Positions 25,239 to 33,700 are shown, counted from the first letter of the stretch. The stretch: 38,742 bases of DNA from an uncultured Acidobacteriota bacterium (GCA_903847975.1 CAINFC010000231.1:1-38742), one strand, 5' to 3'. Numbers and translations: made by a program. Notes: a model not told the origin generated them from the letters alone.

Positions 25239-28200
25239 AGCACGAGGGATATCATCGGGTGGAAAAGCCGTTTTTCACCTTCGGGACCATGACGATTCTA
25301 ATCTTTATGGTCATCGGATTCGCCTTCGGTTTGACCCGGCTGCTCCTGGGCCTGGGAAATGTCACCAACCTGGACAACCACAACCCCTGGGGAATCTGGA
25401 TCTCCTTTGACGTGGCCTGCGGAGTAGCCCTGGCTGCCGGCGGCTTTACCACCGCCGCCCTGGTGGATATTTTCGGAAGAAAGCAATACCATGCCTTGCT
25501 GCGGCCGGCCATCCTGACGGCATTCCTGGGTTATCTCTGGGTGGCCATTGCCCTCAGCTTCGACCTGGGGCGCTACTGGAACATCTGGCGGCCCATCTTC
25601 AACTGGCAGGGCAACTCGGTGCTGTTCGAAGTGGGCATGTGCGTCACGTTCTATCTCATGGTGCTGAGCGTCGAAATGTCGCCGCCGATCCTGGAAGGAC
25701 TGAAGCACCGCCTGGCTCACAACGAGCCCGGGGCCTGGCTGCTGCGCAAGTTTGAAGGGCCCATCTACACCCTGCACTCCTGGGTAAAGGTGATCCTGCC
25801 TATTTTTATCGTTGCCGGGGTCGTTCTTTCCTTCATGCACCAGTCCTCCCTCGGGACCCTGATGCTCATCTCCCCGACCAAAACCAGCACCCTCTGGAAT
25901 ACCTCAATCCTGCCGGTCCTGTTCCTTCTTTCGGCGATCATGGTCGGATTCCCGATGGTTATTCTGGAGTCGATCTACGCCAGCATCAGCTTCGGCCGCG
26001 ATCCGGAAATGGAGCTGCTCTCCCCGCTGGCCGCCAAGATTCCCACCTTCATCGGCATATACGGCCTGGTCAAGTTCGGGGACCTGGCTTTCCGCTGGAA
26101 TCAGCTGGACTTCGTGGTGCATCCGGCGGGAACGGTGTCCCTGGTGATCGAGCTGCTGATGGGCATCGTGGTCCCCTTCGTGCTGCTCAACATCAAAGCG
26201 GTGCGGAGGTCGGTCGGGTGGCTCTTCTTTTCCATCATGCTGGTCATCTTCGGGGTGATCCTCAACCGCATCAACGTTTTTCTGGTCGGCTACAATCCGC
26301 CCTACACCACCAAGTTCTATTTTCCATCGGTGGGTGAAATCGCGCTGACGGTGGCCATCGTCTGCAGCATCATGTTCTGCTACCGGATTTTTGTCACCTT
26401 TTTCCCGGTGCTGCCCGGTTTCCAGCCGGAGCAGGAGGAGAGGGAGATCCAGGAGAGGGAAAAGACCGTATCCCCCTTCTGGACCTGGGTTATCCGGGGA
26501 ACCGCCCTGGGGTTCGTTCTGGTTTTCGTTCTGCTCTATACCGTGGTTCACCGGCAGGCGATCTCCGAATCGTTCAAGGCATACCGCGACGTGCAGATTG
26601 TCCGCAACAAAAAGCTGGTGCTGCAGCCGCGCATCGCTGCCTCTCATGCCTTCCGGCCGGAAGGTTACAAAAATGTCTATTTGCTGAGCAGCCCGCTGGT
26701 CAACGACAAGTCGGACAGCTACGAGCCGGTACGCTTCAGCCACCGTTCCCATGACGTGAACACCGGCGGGGACTGCGGAGTCTGCCACCACCGCTTCGCC
26801 ATGAGCAAGGACGACAAAATCGGCGAGGACATCACCAAAATGCACCTGGGGATCGAGGTGCGCATCGGCGGAGCCTGCAGCTCCTGTCATAACATGACGG
26901 AGAAAAAGCCGCAGAGCTGCCACGAGTGCCATACCTTGCCAAACGAGGCAGACAACCCCGGGCGGATCGGCCTGAAAGGCGCCTATCACCGGCAGTGTAT
27001 TGGATGCCATCAGCGTCTGCCGGCTACCGCCTATGCCCCGACCGACTGCATTTCCTGCCACCACCCGCAGACGCCGGATCACGGCTCCCTGGTGGCGGCC
27101 ATACCCGGCGGCGCCGATCCCCGGGCGGTTACCGCGGATTGCATCCGCTGCCACGAAACTTCCGCCCAGGATATCCTGAAAACGGCTCACTGGAACTGGA
27201 AAGGGAAGACCCCCGATATCGCCGGCCACGAGCACAGCACCAGCCTGGGATTCATCAACACCGTGGACAACTATTACCTGAGCGTCGGTGCCAACATCGA
27301 GGAGTTCAGCAACATCCATATCGGCTACGGGCGGATCGACGGCAGTTTCAATTTCAAGGATCCGAAGTCCATCGACTGCCTGATCTGCCATGACACGACC
27401 GGCACCTATAAGCGGGAAAAGGGATCCGTGGGAATGCCTGCCGCCGACTCCAATCTGGCTTCCGCGGCCCGGGCGGTGGGCCGTCCCTCCCGTTCCAACT
27501 GCGGTTCCTGCCACTTTTATACGGGCGGCGGCCCCAATGCCAAGCACGGGGACCTGGAACCATTCCTGGCTCGCCCCACTCCGGAGCAGGATGTCCACAT
27601 GGGAATGATGGATATGCGCTGCCAGGACTGCCATCGCACCGAAAAGCATGCGGTGGCCGGGCTGGCTTTCGCAGCCCCGGTGGTGGAAGGACGGGTTTTC
27701 TGTGAAAAGTGCCACAGCGAGCGGCCGCACGGAATTACCGGACCTCTGAGCCGGCACCTGGACAGCCACGTCAAGGCGCTGGCCTGCGAAACCTGCCACA
27801 TTCCGCAGATTGCCCGCCAGTATCCGACCCGCCTGACCACCGATTTTTCCCAGGCCGGCAAGGATCTGCCCTCTGCCAAGGACGCCAACGGCATGCCCAC
27901 CTTCGACAAATCGTGGGGGGCGATGACCTGGGGCAAAGATATTCCTCCGGTATACCGCTGGTTCAAGGGGGAGAGGGAGTCGCGCATGGTCGGGGAGAAA
28001 ATCCAGCCCAGCGAGACGGTGGCGCTCAACGCGCCGCTCGGGGAGCGGCAGAATCCGGAGTCGCGCATTTACCCGTTCAAAATCCACACCGCGGTCATTC
28101 CCTATGACTCGGGCAGCAACACCCTGGCTGCGCCGCTTCTTTGGGGGAGCTTCCTGAAGGACTTCAACTGGACCACGGCGGTGGCCGACGGCATGAAGCG

Positions 28201-28504
28201 GCTGGAGCAGCCGTTCTCCGGGAAGGTCGGCTTCGTCAAGACCGAAATGTATTCCGGGATTCACCACGGCGTATTCCGGGCCAAGCAGTCGCTGGGCTGC
28301 GCCGATTGCCACAAGGTAGAGGCCATCAGCTGCCGGCGCTGCCACAAGGACGCCGCGACCATGGAGCAGCCGGAGCATACCCGCATGGTCTACCCGCAGG
28401 TCAAGAACCGCCTGGACTACCAGGCGCTCGGCTACAAGGATGATCCCGCGGTCATCGGCGGGCGCTTTTACATCTACGTGGGCCGCGGCCGTCCGCCGCA
28501 ATAG
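25235..28504 (+). CDS. NrfD/HybB-type quinone-site membrane protein fused to a 13-CxxCH multihaem cytochrome c
   Basis: 1089 aa. Residues about 1-390 have ten or so helices of the NrfD/HybB/HmcC family (for example NPWGIWISFDVACGVALAAGGF). One more helix near 415-440 leads into the periplasm. Residues about 505-625 hold five CxxCH motifs with FSHRSH and AYHRQCIGCH, resembling a class III (c3/c7) cytochrome. From about 640 the sequence resembles octahaem tetrathionate-reductase-family cytochromes: IDCLICHDTTGTYK, CGSCHFYTGGG, KHGDLEP, CETCHIPQIAR, YRWFKGE, PFKIHTA. There are 13 motifs (first C514, last CRRCH at 1033-1037). Where the family has a CxxCH before IGYG, this protein has FSNIH (691-695). 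It probably links quinones to periplasmic electron transfer. Confidence 0.87.
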   Translation: MKHEGYHRVEKPFFTFGTMTILIFMVIGFAFGLTRLLLGLGNVTNLDNHNPWGIWISFDVACGVALAAGGFTTAALVDIFGRKQYHALLRPAILTAFLGYLWVAIALSFDLGRYWNIWRPIFNWQGNSVLFEVGMCVTFYLMVLSVEMSPPILEGLKHRLAHNEPGAWLLRKFEGPIYTLHSWVKVILPIFIVAGVVLSFMHQSSLGTLMLISPTKTSTLWNTSILPVLFLLSAIMVGFPMVILESIYASISFGRDPEMELLSPLAAKIPTFIGIYGLVKFGDLAFRWNQLDFVVHPAGTVSLVIELLMGIVVPFVLLNIKAVRRSVGWLFFSIMLVIFGVILNRINVFLVGYNPPYTTKFYFPSVGEIALTVAIVCSIMFCYRIFVTFFPVLPGFQPEQEEREIQEREKTVSPFWTWVIRGTALGFVLVFVLLYTVVHRQAISESFKAYRDVQIVRNKKLVLQPRIAASHAFRPEGYKNVYLLSSPLVNDKSDSYEPVRFSHRSHDVNTGGDCGVCHHRFAMSKDDKIGEDITKMHLGIEVRIGGACSSCHNMTEKKPQSCHECHTLPNEADNPGRIGLKGAYHRQCIGCHQRLPATAYAPTDCISCHHPQTPDHGSLVAAIPGGADPRAVTADCIRCHETSAQDILKTAHWNWKGKTPDIAGHEHSTSLGFINTVDNYYLSVGANIEEFSNIHIGYGRIDGSFNFKDPKSIDCLICHDTTGTYKREKGSVGMPAADSNLASAARAVGRPSRSNCGSCHFYTGGGPNAKHGDLEPFLARPTPEQDVHMGMMDMRCQDCHRTEKHAVAGLAFAAPVVEGRVFCEKCHSERPHGITGPLSRHLDSHVKALACETCHIPQIARQYPTRLTTDFSQAGKDLPSAKDANGMPTFDKSWGAMTWGKDIPPVYRWFKGERESRMVGEKIQPSETVALNAPLGERQNPESRIYPFKIHTAVIPYDSGSNTLAAPLLWGSFLKDFNWTTAVADGMKRLEQPFSGKVGFVKTEMYSGIHHGVFRAKQSLGCADCHKVEAISCRRCHKDAATMEQPEHTRMVYPQVKNRLDYQALGYKDDPAVIGGRFYIYVGRGRPPQ

Positions 28505-28962
28505 CTCCTCTTGTCGCCCGGGTCGGTTCCTGTCGGGCGGGTGGATTCGTTCCTCCGTCCGCAGGGATGCCCCGGGTTACCAGCAGCGGATGGGTAGGGT
28601 ATAAAAGGTCCGGGCAACAACCGAAAACAAACTTTCAAACGAAAACCGTTTGGGGTACGACCTTTAGGCTGCGCGCTGCGAGCGGGTTTCCGCCTGGGCC
28701 GCGCAAGCTAAAGCTTGAACTCCGAACAGGTTGTGTTTGGCAGATGGTTATGCAGCCATTGCAGGGCCGGTTCCGAAAAATCTGCCTATCCGGGGTAGCG
28801 CCTATGCGGCGCAACCCCGGGCTGTGATCTGGAACCCTTTTCGGGCTCCAGACTTTTTACCGGGTTGTCAGAGAAGGTGCCGTCGCAATAAGTAACAGGT
28901 AACCGGGCTTTTCCCTGGGAAAGGCCGTAAAGGGCTGCGGATCGCAGCCCGGGAGGCAAGTT
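28505..28962. other. 458-bp intergenic region with hairpins and a dispersed repeat
   Basis: No credible gene was found. Just after the NrfD fusion, CGCCCG (28515) pairs with CGGGCG (28534), a possible terminator hairpin without a T-run. Around 28706-28719 is the inverted repeat CAAGCT-AA-AGCTTG. Copy 3 of the multi-hairpin repeat fills 28730-28868. A weak promoter candidate (TTGTCA at 28865, TAAGTA at 28889, 18-bp spacer) precedes the triple-repeat gene. Confidence 0.5.
28730..28868 (+). repeat. Multi-hairpin intergenic repeat, copy 3
   Basis: Shares CCGGGGTAGCGCC-tatg-CGGCGCAACCCCGG, then CTGTGATCTGGAACCCTTTTCGGG and the ending GACTTTTTAC...TTGTC with copy 1. Its 5' part (GCAGCC...) is more degenerate. 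Confidence 0.7.
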
Positions 28963-29544
28963 ATGAGAAAGCTTTGGATATGTTCCACGTTTGTGTTGCC
29001 TTTGGTGTTCGCCGTCATGAGGACCTATGCGGAGGATCCCGTGGATTACAAGGTCGTGGCTACCACAAAAACATCGACCAGCGAAAAGGAGATGAACCAG
29101 GCGGCGGATGCGGGATTTCGCTTCGGCGGCGTCATGGGCGGAGAGACCAGCTTCGGAGGCTCCGAGGTCGTCGCCATCCTTTATCGGAACCCGGGCGCGG
29201 AACCCGGCCGCTACCGCTATAAATTGCTGGCCACCAGCAAAACCTCCACGATGCAGAAAGAGATGCAGGAAGCGGGGGATGCCGGATACGAATACAAAGG
29301 GCAAACCGTTTTCCAGTCCACTTTCGGCGGCAAGGAAGTGGTCGTGATTTTGGAGCGGGACAACAGCGTGAAAACCCCGGCCATGTATGAATACAGGCTG
29401 CTGGCGACGAAAAAGACCTCCACGATGCAAAAGGAACTGACGGAGGCGGGTGCGGGCGGATTTCAATTTGTAGGGGTGACGGTTGCCGAAACGGCCATGG
29501 GCGGGGCTGAAATCGTGTCTATTTTGAGAAGGCTGAAAAATTAA
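28963..29544 (+). CDS. Secreted protein made of three tandem 55-60-residue repeats
   Basis: 193 aa, with GGGAGG about 6 bases before ATG. An N-terminal signal peptide (MRKLWICSTFVLPLVFAVM...YAE) is followed by three repeats of the pattern Y-x-Y-(K/R)-L-L-A-T-x-K-T-S-T-x-x-K-E-(M/L)-x-x-A-G-x-x-G-(Y/F), then a middle part (F/V-GG-x-E-V-V) and an end like VVVILER/VSILRR. The repeat has the alternating beta-alpha-beta look of a small ferredoxin-like or DUF4177-like unit, but I do not recognise the family. No catalytic motif is visible. It is probably periplasmic or extracellular. It sits alone, convergent with the hydrolase gene. Confidence 0.78.
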   Translation: MRKLWICSTFVLPLVFAVMRTYAEDPVDYKVVATTKTSTSEKEMNQAADAGFRFGGVMGGETSFGGSEVVAILYRNPGAEPGRYRYKLLATSKTSTMQKEMQEAGDAGYEYKGQTVFQSTFGGKEVVVILERDNSVKTPAMYEYRLLATKKTSTMQKELTEAGAGGFQFVGVTVAETAMGGAEIVSILRRLKN

Positions 29545-29592
29545 AACGGGCCTTCCTCGCACGATCCACGGCCGCCGCCCGCTGCGCGCGCC

Positions 29593-31005
29593 TTACTTTT
29601 TCATCGTGGCCTGAAGCCAGTCTGCGATAGCCTGCAGGGCCGTCGGGGAAAAAGTCTCTTCGATCTTTCCGTACTCCTCCGGCCCTCCGGTCTGGCCGGT
29701 TTGAAAGAGGTGATTCAATCCCGGCAGGAGGATCGTCCTGCTCTTCCCGTTTCCGCCCGCCTTCAGCGCCGCTTCCATTTCCTGCCGGTTTTCCGCCGGA
29801 ACCACCTGCAGATCCTTTTCTCCGTACAGGGCCAGAACCGGGCAGGTCACTTTTTGCAGGAAAAGGCGCGGGTCGGCGGCCAGAAAGTACCGGTACCAGG
29901 GGGACAGGATGTGCTGCAGCTGGGCGTCGATGGCAGGGCCTTCCAGCGCCTTCCGCTCCTCCGCAGAGAGGTTCTCCTTCGCTTGCGCCAGGGTTTCCTT
30001 CAGGCGGGCCAGTGCGGCCGGGTTGTCCTTTTCCTGTTTGACGATGTCAAACAGCCGCTTCTGCAGCGCTACCTTTTCCTGCAGGGCGGCATCGGAAAGC
30101 CCCTGCGCTTTCCCCAGGGCGGCGATCTGTCCGAGAACCACCACTTCGCCGGTTGTTGCGGGGCCGGCCAGCAGGATCAGGAAGGCCACCTCCTTTTCGC
30201 GGGCGGCCACCATCGGAGCAATCAGGCCGCCCTCGCTGTGGCCCAGGATTCCGATTCGCTTTTTGTCGGCCTCCCTGCGGCTCTGGACGTAGCGATAGGC
30301 GGCGAGGGTGTCCTCGGCAAAATCCTGCGTGGTGGAGGCGGCGAAATTTCCTTTGGACTGCCCGATGCCCCGGTCGTCATAGCGAAGCACCGCAAACCCC
30401 TCTCGGGTAAGGCGGTCGGCCAGAACCCAGAAAGGCTTGTGCTGGAATATGGTTTCATCGCGATCCTGGGGGCCGGAGCCGCTGACCAGGATGACCGCCG
30501 GGAACGGTCCTTCTCCGCGGGGCATGGTCCAGGTGCCGGCCAGGGTAATGCCGGCCTCCCGGTTTTCGAAGGTGACCTGCTCTTCTTCGTAAGGGTAGGG
30601 CTTCTGCGGATTCTGGGGCCGCCGCGCCTCCTGCACTTCCTGAACTCTTTTCAGTGTCAGGGGAAAGGTCATCCCCGCCTGCTGCCACTCGCCGCGGATT
30701 TCCTGCCCGTCCGGCTGCAGCGCCCCGCTAAAGCCACCCCGGACGGCCTTGATGCCGATTTTCAGTGCCCCGTCGGAAAAATCGACGGAGTCGGTGGGGA
30801 TATCCCTGGCGCCCTGATCCGGGCTGTCCATTTTAGCCGAGAGTTTCCCCTCCGCGTCCCTGCTGACTTTGAACACCACCCGCAGTTCGGCCGCGCCGGC
30901 TTTCAGCGTGCCCTGCCAGATTCCGGCCACATCCGCTGCTGCCTGCAAGGCAGGGGAAAAAACGATTACCGCAAAGGCCGTAATGAACAGGAATCCGTTT
31001 TTCAT
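29593..31005 (-). CDS. Exported alpha/beta hydrolase (serine esterase/peptidase-like)
   Basis: 470 aa. The signal peptide MKNGFLFITAFAVIVFSPALQA is followed by an N-terminal beta-rich domain (about residues 25-120, GIWQGTLKAGAAELRVVF) often seen in these exported hydrolases. The catalytic domain then has HGG-replacing VSGSGPQDRDE, RYDDRGIGQSKG, nucleophile S257 in GHSEGG, an Asp in LYGEKDLQV, and the His in LPGLNHLFQ, so the triad is complete. It is related to exported hydrolases annotated as 'alpha/beta fold hydrolase' or dienelactone-hydrolase-like; the substrate is unknown. AAGGAG lies about 8 bases before ATG. It is downstream of, and probably transcribed separately from, the feoB-dtxR operon. 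Confidence 0.87.
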   Translation of the reverse strand: MKNGFLFITAFAVIVFSPALQAAADVAGIWQGTLKAGAAELRVVFKVSRDAEGKLSAKMDSPDQGARDIPTDSVDFSDGALKIGIKAVRGGFSGALQPDGQEIRGEWQQAGMTFPLTLKRVQEVQEARRPQNPQKPYPYEEEQVTFENREAGITLAGTWTMPRGEGPFPAVILVSGSGPQDRDETIFQHKPFWVLADRLTREGFAVLRYDDRGIGQSKGNFAASTTQDFAEDTLAAYRYVQSRREADKKRIGILGHSEGGLIAPMVAAREKEVAFLILLAGPATTGEVVVLGQIAALGKAQGLSDAALQEKVALQKRLFDIVKQEKDNPAALARLKETLAQAKENLSAEERKALEGPAIDAQLQHILSPWYRYFLAADPRLFLQKVTCPVLALYGEKDLQVVPAENRQEMEAALKAGGNGKSRTILLPGLNHLFQTGQTGGPEEYGKIEETFSPTALQAIADWLQATMKK

Positions 31006-31028
31006 TCTTTTGTCTCCTTGGGTATGGC

Positions 31029-31034
31029 ATTATA
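31029..31034 (-). promoter_or_regulatory. Candidate -10 for the alpha/beta hydrolase gene
   Basis: Perfect TATAAT on the minus strand, 24 bases before ATG 31005, between the DtxR stop and the ribosome site. The -35 is poor. Confidence 0.35.
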
Positions 31035-31040
31035 TCCGCT

Positions 31041-31703
31041 CTACAGTTTCAATCCGAAAATGCCGGCGGCGATATCCTGCTCCAGGGCGATCTGCGTGTT
31101 GTCGATCTGGATGATGTAGGCCGGGAACTTTTGCCGGATCTTCAGGCGCTTGCCGGGGGAAACGCCGAAGGAAACCAGCTTGCCCACCAGCACCGGGTCG
31201 CTCTTGCGTATGAAGGTGATCCGGATCTCGTCGCCGATGGAAAGGGCATCGAGCGACTTGACGAAGGTTTTTACCGAGCTTTCCGCCCGGCGGCAGCAGT
31301 CCCCTTCCGGAATCGGGGAGCCGTGCGGGCACTCTCGGGGGTGGCCGAGCAGAGTGCAGATGGCTTCCGTCAATCCGGGAGCCAGGGTGTGCTCGTATTC
31401 GCAGGCCGATTCCTCCATCTCCTCGAAAGTCATTCCCAGAACGTCCACCAGGAGCCGTTCGGCCAGCCGGTGCCGGCGGATAATCGGCATAGCCTGCGCC
31501 CGGCCCTCTTCGGTCAAGGAAATATCCGAACCGGCAAAGTGGATCAGTCCGCTTTTTTCCAGGCCGCCGAGCACCTCGTCGTCGACCACGTACCCCGCCG
31601 AGCCCGCGTGGGCGCTCTTTACCATCTCCCGGGTGCAGCTCCCTTTCTCCAGCAGGGTCCACACGGTCTCGATCACTTCATCGGCAATATGTACGATCTT
31701 CAT
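31041..31703 (-). CDS. DtxR/MntR-family metal-dependent regulator with C-terminal FeoA (SH3-like) domain
   Basis: 220 aa, with AAGGAGG 5 bases before ATG. The N-terminal winged helix (residues about 1-65) is followed by the metal-binding/dimerisation region RRHRLAERLLVDVLGM and ESACEYEHTLAPGL, the H-x-x-x-E-x-x-x and C/H-E-x-E-H ligands typical of DtxR proteins, then HPRECPHGSPIP. The last 75 residues form a FeoA domain (SLDALSIGDEIRITFIRKSD...VLVGKLVSFGVSPGKRLKI). It should sense Fe2+ or Mn2+ and repress iron uptake. It lies 18 bp downstream of feoB, with no separate feoA in view, so the FeoA part may also serve FeoB. Confidence 0.9.
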   Translation of the reverse strand: MKIVHIADEVIETVWTLLEKGSCTREMVKSAHAGSAGYVVDDEVLGGLEKSGLIHFAGSDISLTEEGRAQAMPIIRRHRLAERLLVDVLGMTFEEMEESACEYEHTLAPGLTEAICTLLGHPRECPHGSPIPEGDCCRRAESSVKTFVKSLDALSIGDEIRITFIRKSDPVLVGKLVSFGVSPGKRLKIRQKFPAYIIQIDNTQIALEQDIAAGIFGLKL

Positions 31704-31721
31704 TTTTCCCTCCTTCTGAAA

Positions 31722-33683
31722 TCAAAATTCGAAACGGCCCCAATGCAAAAGAAAGTTCATAACCACCCCGGTCGACAGGGCGGCCGCGGTCACCAGGGCG
31801 AGAATGGCCAATGCCTTCCGTGTTCCGAGCTCCTTGACGATCAGCATGAAATTGGTTACGCAGGGGGCGAAGAGGATGGTGACGATCATGGCTACCACCA
31901 GCTGCCGGTGGTCCATGACGCCGCTGTCCACCATGCGGCTGAGCACGGCGATGCCCGCCTCTCCGCGGATGAAGCCCATCAGCAGCGATTCCGCAAACTG
32001 CGGCGGCAGCCCCAGCCCGCCGCGGATGACCGGGGCGGCCAATTCCTCCGCCCAGGAGAGAAAGCCGATTTTCGCCAGGGAAAAAAGCCCCAGGGCGCTG
32101 ATCAGGAAAAGCGGGAGCGATTCGCGAAGAAAAATCCAGGAGCGGTAAAAGGTTCTCTGCAGCACATTCTTCAGGCTGGGAATCCGTATGGCCGGGATTT
32201 CCATGAGGAAATGCGACGGCTCGGCGGGCATCCAGCGGTTCAGCATCACGCCCGCCAGGACCGTCAGCAGGAAGACCACCCCGAACACGGTCAGGAAGGC
32301 GGCAAAGCCGACCCGGGCCAGGATGACCAGGATCAGGCTCAGCTTGGCCGAACAGGGAACACCCAGGCTCAGAAGGAAAATGGCAATGAAGCGTTCGCGC
32401 CGGCTGTCGAGCACCCGGGTGGACATGGTGGCGGTGGTCACGCAGGAAAAGCCGAGCATGATCGGCAGGACCGCTTTGCCGTTGAGCCCCACGCGCCGGA
32501 ACAGCCGGTCCAGAAGAACGGAAAGCCGGGAGATGTAGCCGGAATCCTCGATCATCCCGAAAGAGAAGTAAAAGAAGGTGACCACCGGCAGTACCAGACC
32601 GAGAACCGGGACAATCGCCATGGGATAAAGACCATACGGGCCGAGGGCGATCTCCTGCAGAAATGCCCACGGAATCCCTTCCGCCAGCCGCTCGAGCAGC
32701 GGGCTGACCCCTTCGCCGAAAAACCGGTTGACCAGCAGGTCGACCAGCAATCCGGCGGCCAGCCGGCCGATGGCGAAATAGAGCAGCGCCAGGACGAGAA
32801 AAAGGGTGAGGGACCCGGCTACCGGCGTCAGTGCCATGTCTCCCAGCCGGTTGAGCCAGGGTGTGGAGCTGACCGGGCTCTGTTCCGCCGAATCCCGGGC
32901 CAGCGATTCCGCCCAACCCTCGTGCGCCAGGGAGCAGACCAGCGACAGCGGGCGGTAGAACGGGCGGCCTGTCTCCTCGATGATCTGCCGGGCGGCGGAG
33001 TAGTCTTGGATCTCCGCTTTCTGCAGTGTCCAGCGGGAGGTTTCTTCGTCCCCGGTCAGGGCCAGCAGCGCCAGGCCCCGGCGCGCGCCCGCTGGCATCG
33101 CCGGGGAGGCCATGAGCCCGGCCAGGTCCTCAACCGACTTGCCGATCTTATCCGGCAGCCGGGAGCGGAGCGAGGGCGCTTTCCGCTGAGGCAGGGCGGA
33201 AAGCAGCGCCGCCGTACCGATTCCCTCCGCCGCCACCGTTTCGATGACCGGGATACCCAGTGCCGCTTCCAGGCGCTGCCTCCGGATGCGGATCCCTTTC
33301 TGCGCCGCTTCGTCGGCCATGTTGGCCACCAGGATCATCGGCAGTCGGAATTCGGCCAGCAGTGCGGTCAGGACGAGGGATCGTTTCAGGTTCTTGGCGT
33401 CGGCCACCTGGATCACCAGGTCGGGGGCTTCCTCCACGAGGAGGCTGCGGGCGACCTTTTCGCTGTCGGCATTGGTAGAAAGGCCGTAAATGCCAGGCAT
33501 GTCAACGATTTCGACCTCCTGCCCTTCCAGCCGGAGATTCCCCCGCTGCACCTCCGCGGTGGAATCGGGGAAAGCGCTGACCCGGCCCCCGCGGTGGACC
33601 AGGCGGCGGAAAAGGGTGCTTTTGCCGGTGTTCGGCAATCCGATCAGCAGGATCCTCTTCCAATGACGTTTTTCCGGGGCCAT
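31722..33683 (-). CDS. feoB: Ferrous iron transport protein B
   Basis: 653 aa, short for the family (usually 700-780). The N-terminal G-domain has the P-loop GLPNTGKST (residues 15-23), a G2 threonine near 42 in PDSTAEV, G3 DMPG (61-64) and a G4-like VANMAD. A helical stalk follows, then the membrane domain with Gate motifs: VLPIMLGFSCVTTATMSTRVLDSRRERFIAIFLL and VPCSAKLSLIL. These show the conserved cysteines thought to line the iron path. It imports Fe2+ across the inner membrane. No Shine-Dalgarno precedes ATG 33683, but an extended -10 lies 8 bases before it, so the transcript may be leaderless. Confidence 0.93.
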   Translation of the reverse strand: MAPEKRHWKRILLIGLPNTGKSTLFRRLVHRGGRVSAFPDSTAEVQRGNLRLEGQEVEIVDMPGIYGLSTNADSEKVARSLLVEEAPDLVIQVADAKNLKRSLVLTALLAEFRLPMILVANMADEAAQKGIRIRRQRLEAALGIPVIETVAAEGIGTAALLSALPQRKAPSLRSRLPDKIGKSVEDLAGLMASPAMPAGARRGLALLALTGDEETSRWTLQKAEIQDYSAARQIIEETGRPFYRPLSLVCSLAHEGWAESLARDSAEQSPVSSTPWLNRLGDMALTPVAGSLTLFLVLALLYFAIGRLAAGLLVDLLVNRFFGEGVSPLLERLAEGIPWAFLQEIALGPYGLYPMAIVPVLGLVLPVVTFFYFSFGMIEDSGYISRLSVLLDRLFRRVGLNGKAVLPIMLGFSCVTTATMSTRVLDSRRERFIAIFLLSLGVPCSAKLSLILVILARVGFAAFLTVFGVVFLLTVLAGVMLNRWMPAEPSHFLMEIPAIRIPSLKNVLQRTFYRSWIFLRESLPLFLISALGLFSLAKIGFLSWAEELAAPVIRGGLGLPPQFAESLLMGFIRGEAGIAVLSRMVDSGVMDHRQLVVAMIVTILFAPCVTNFMLIVKELGTRKALAILALVTAAALSTGVVMNFLLHWGRFEF

Positions 33684-33691
33684 CCGGAATC

Positions 33692-33700
33692 AGTATAACA
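33692..33700 (-). promoter_or_regulatory. Extended -10 element of the feoB-dtxR operon
   Basis: TGTTATACT on the minus strand, ending 8 bases before ATG 33683. A second, better -10 (TATAAT, 33757-33752 minus) lies upstream inside a direct repeat, so two start sites are possible. Confidence 0.4.

Noticed and set aside
25904-28501. 865-codon open frame antisense to the NrfD-cytochrome fusion
   Set aside because: The plus strand has ten helices and 13 CxxCH motifs; the antisense reading has no motif and arises from high GC.
28567-28827. 86-codon open frame in the 458-bp gap
   Set aside because: No ribosome site; it runs through a dispersed hairpin repeat, and its composition is not protein-like.
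31131-33698. 855-codon open frame antisense to feoB and dtxR
   Set aside because: FeoB and DtxR motifs are unambiguous on the minus strand; the other reading is low-complexity.
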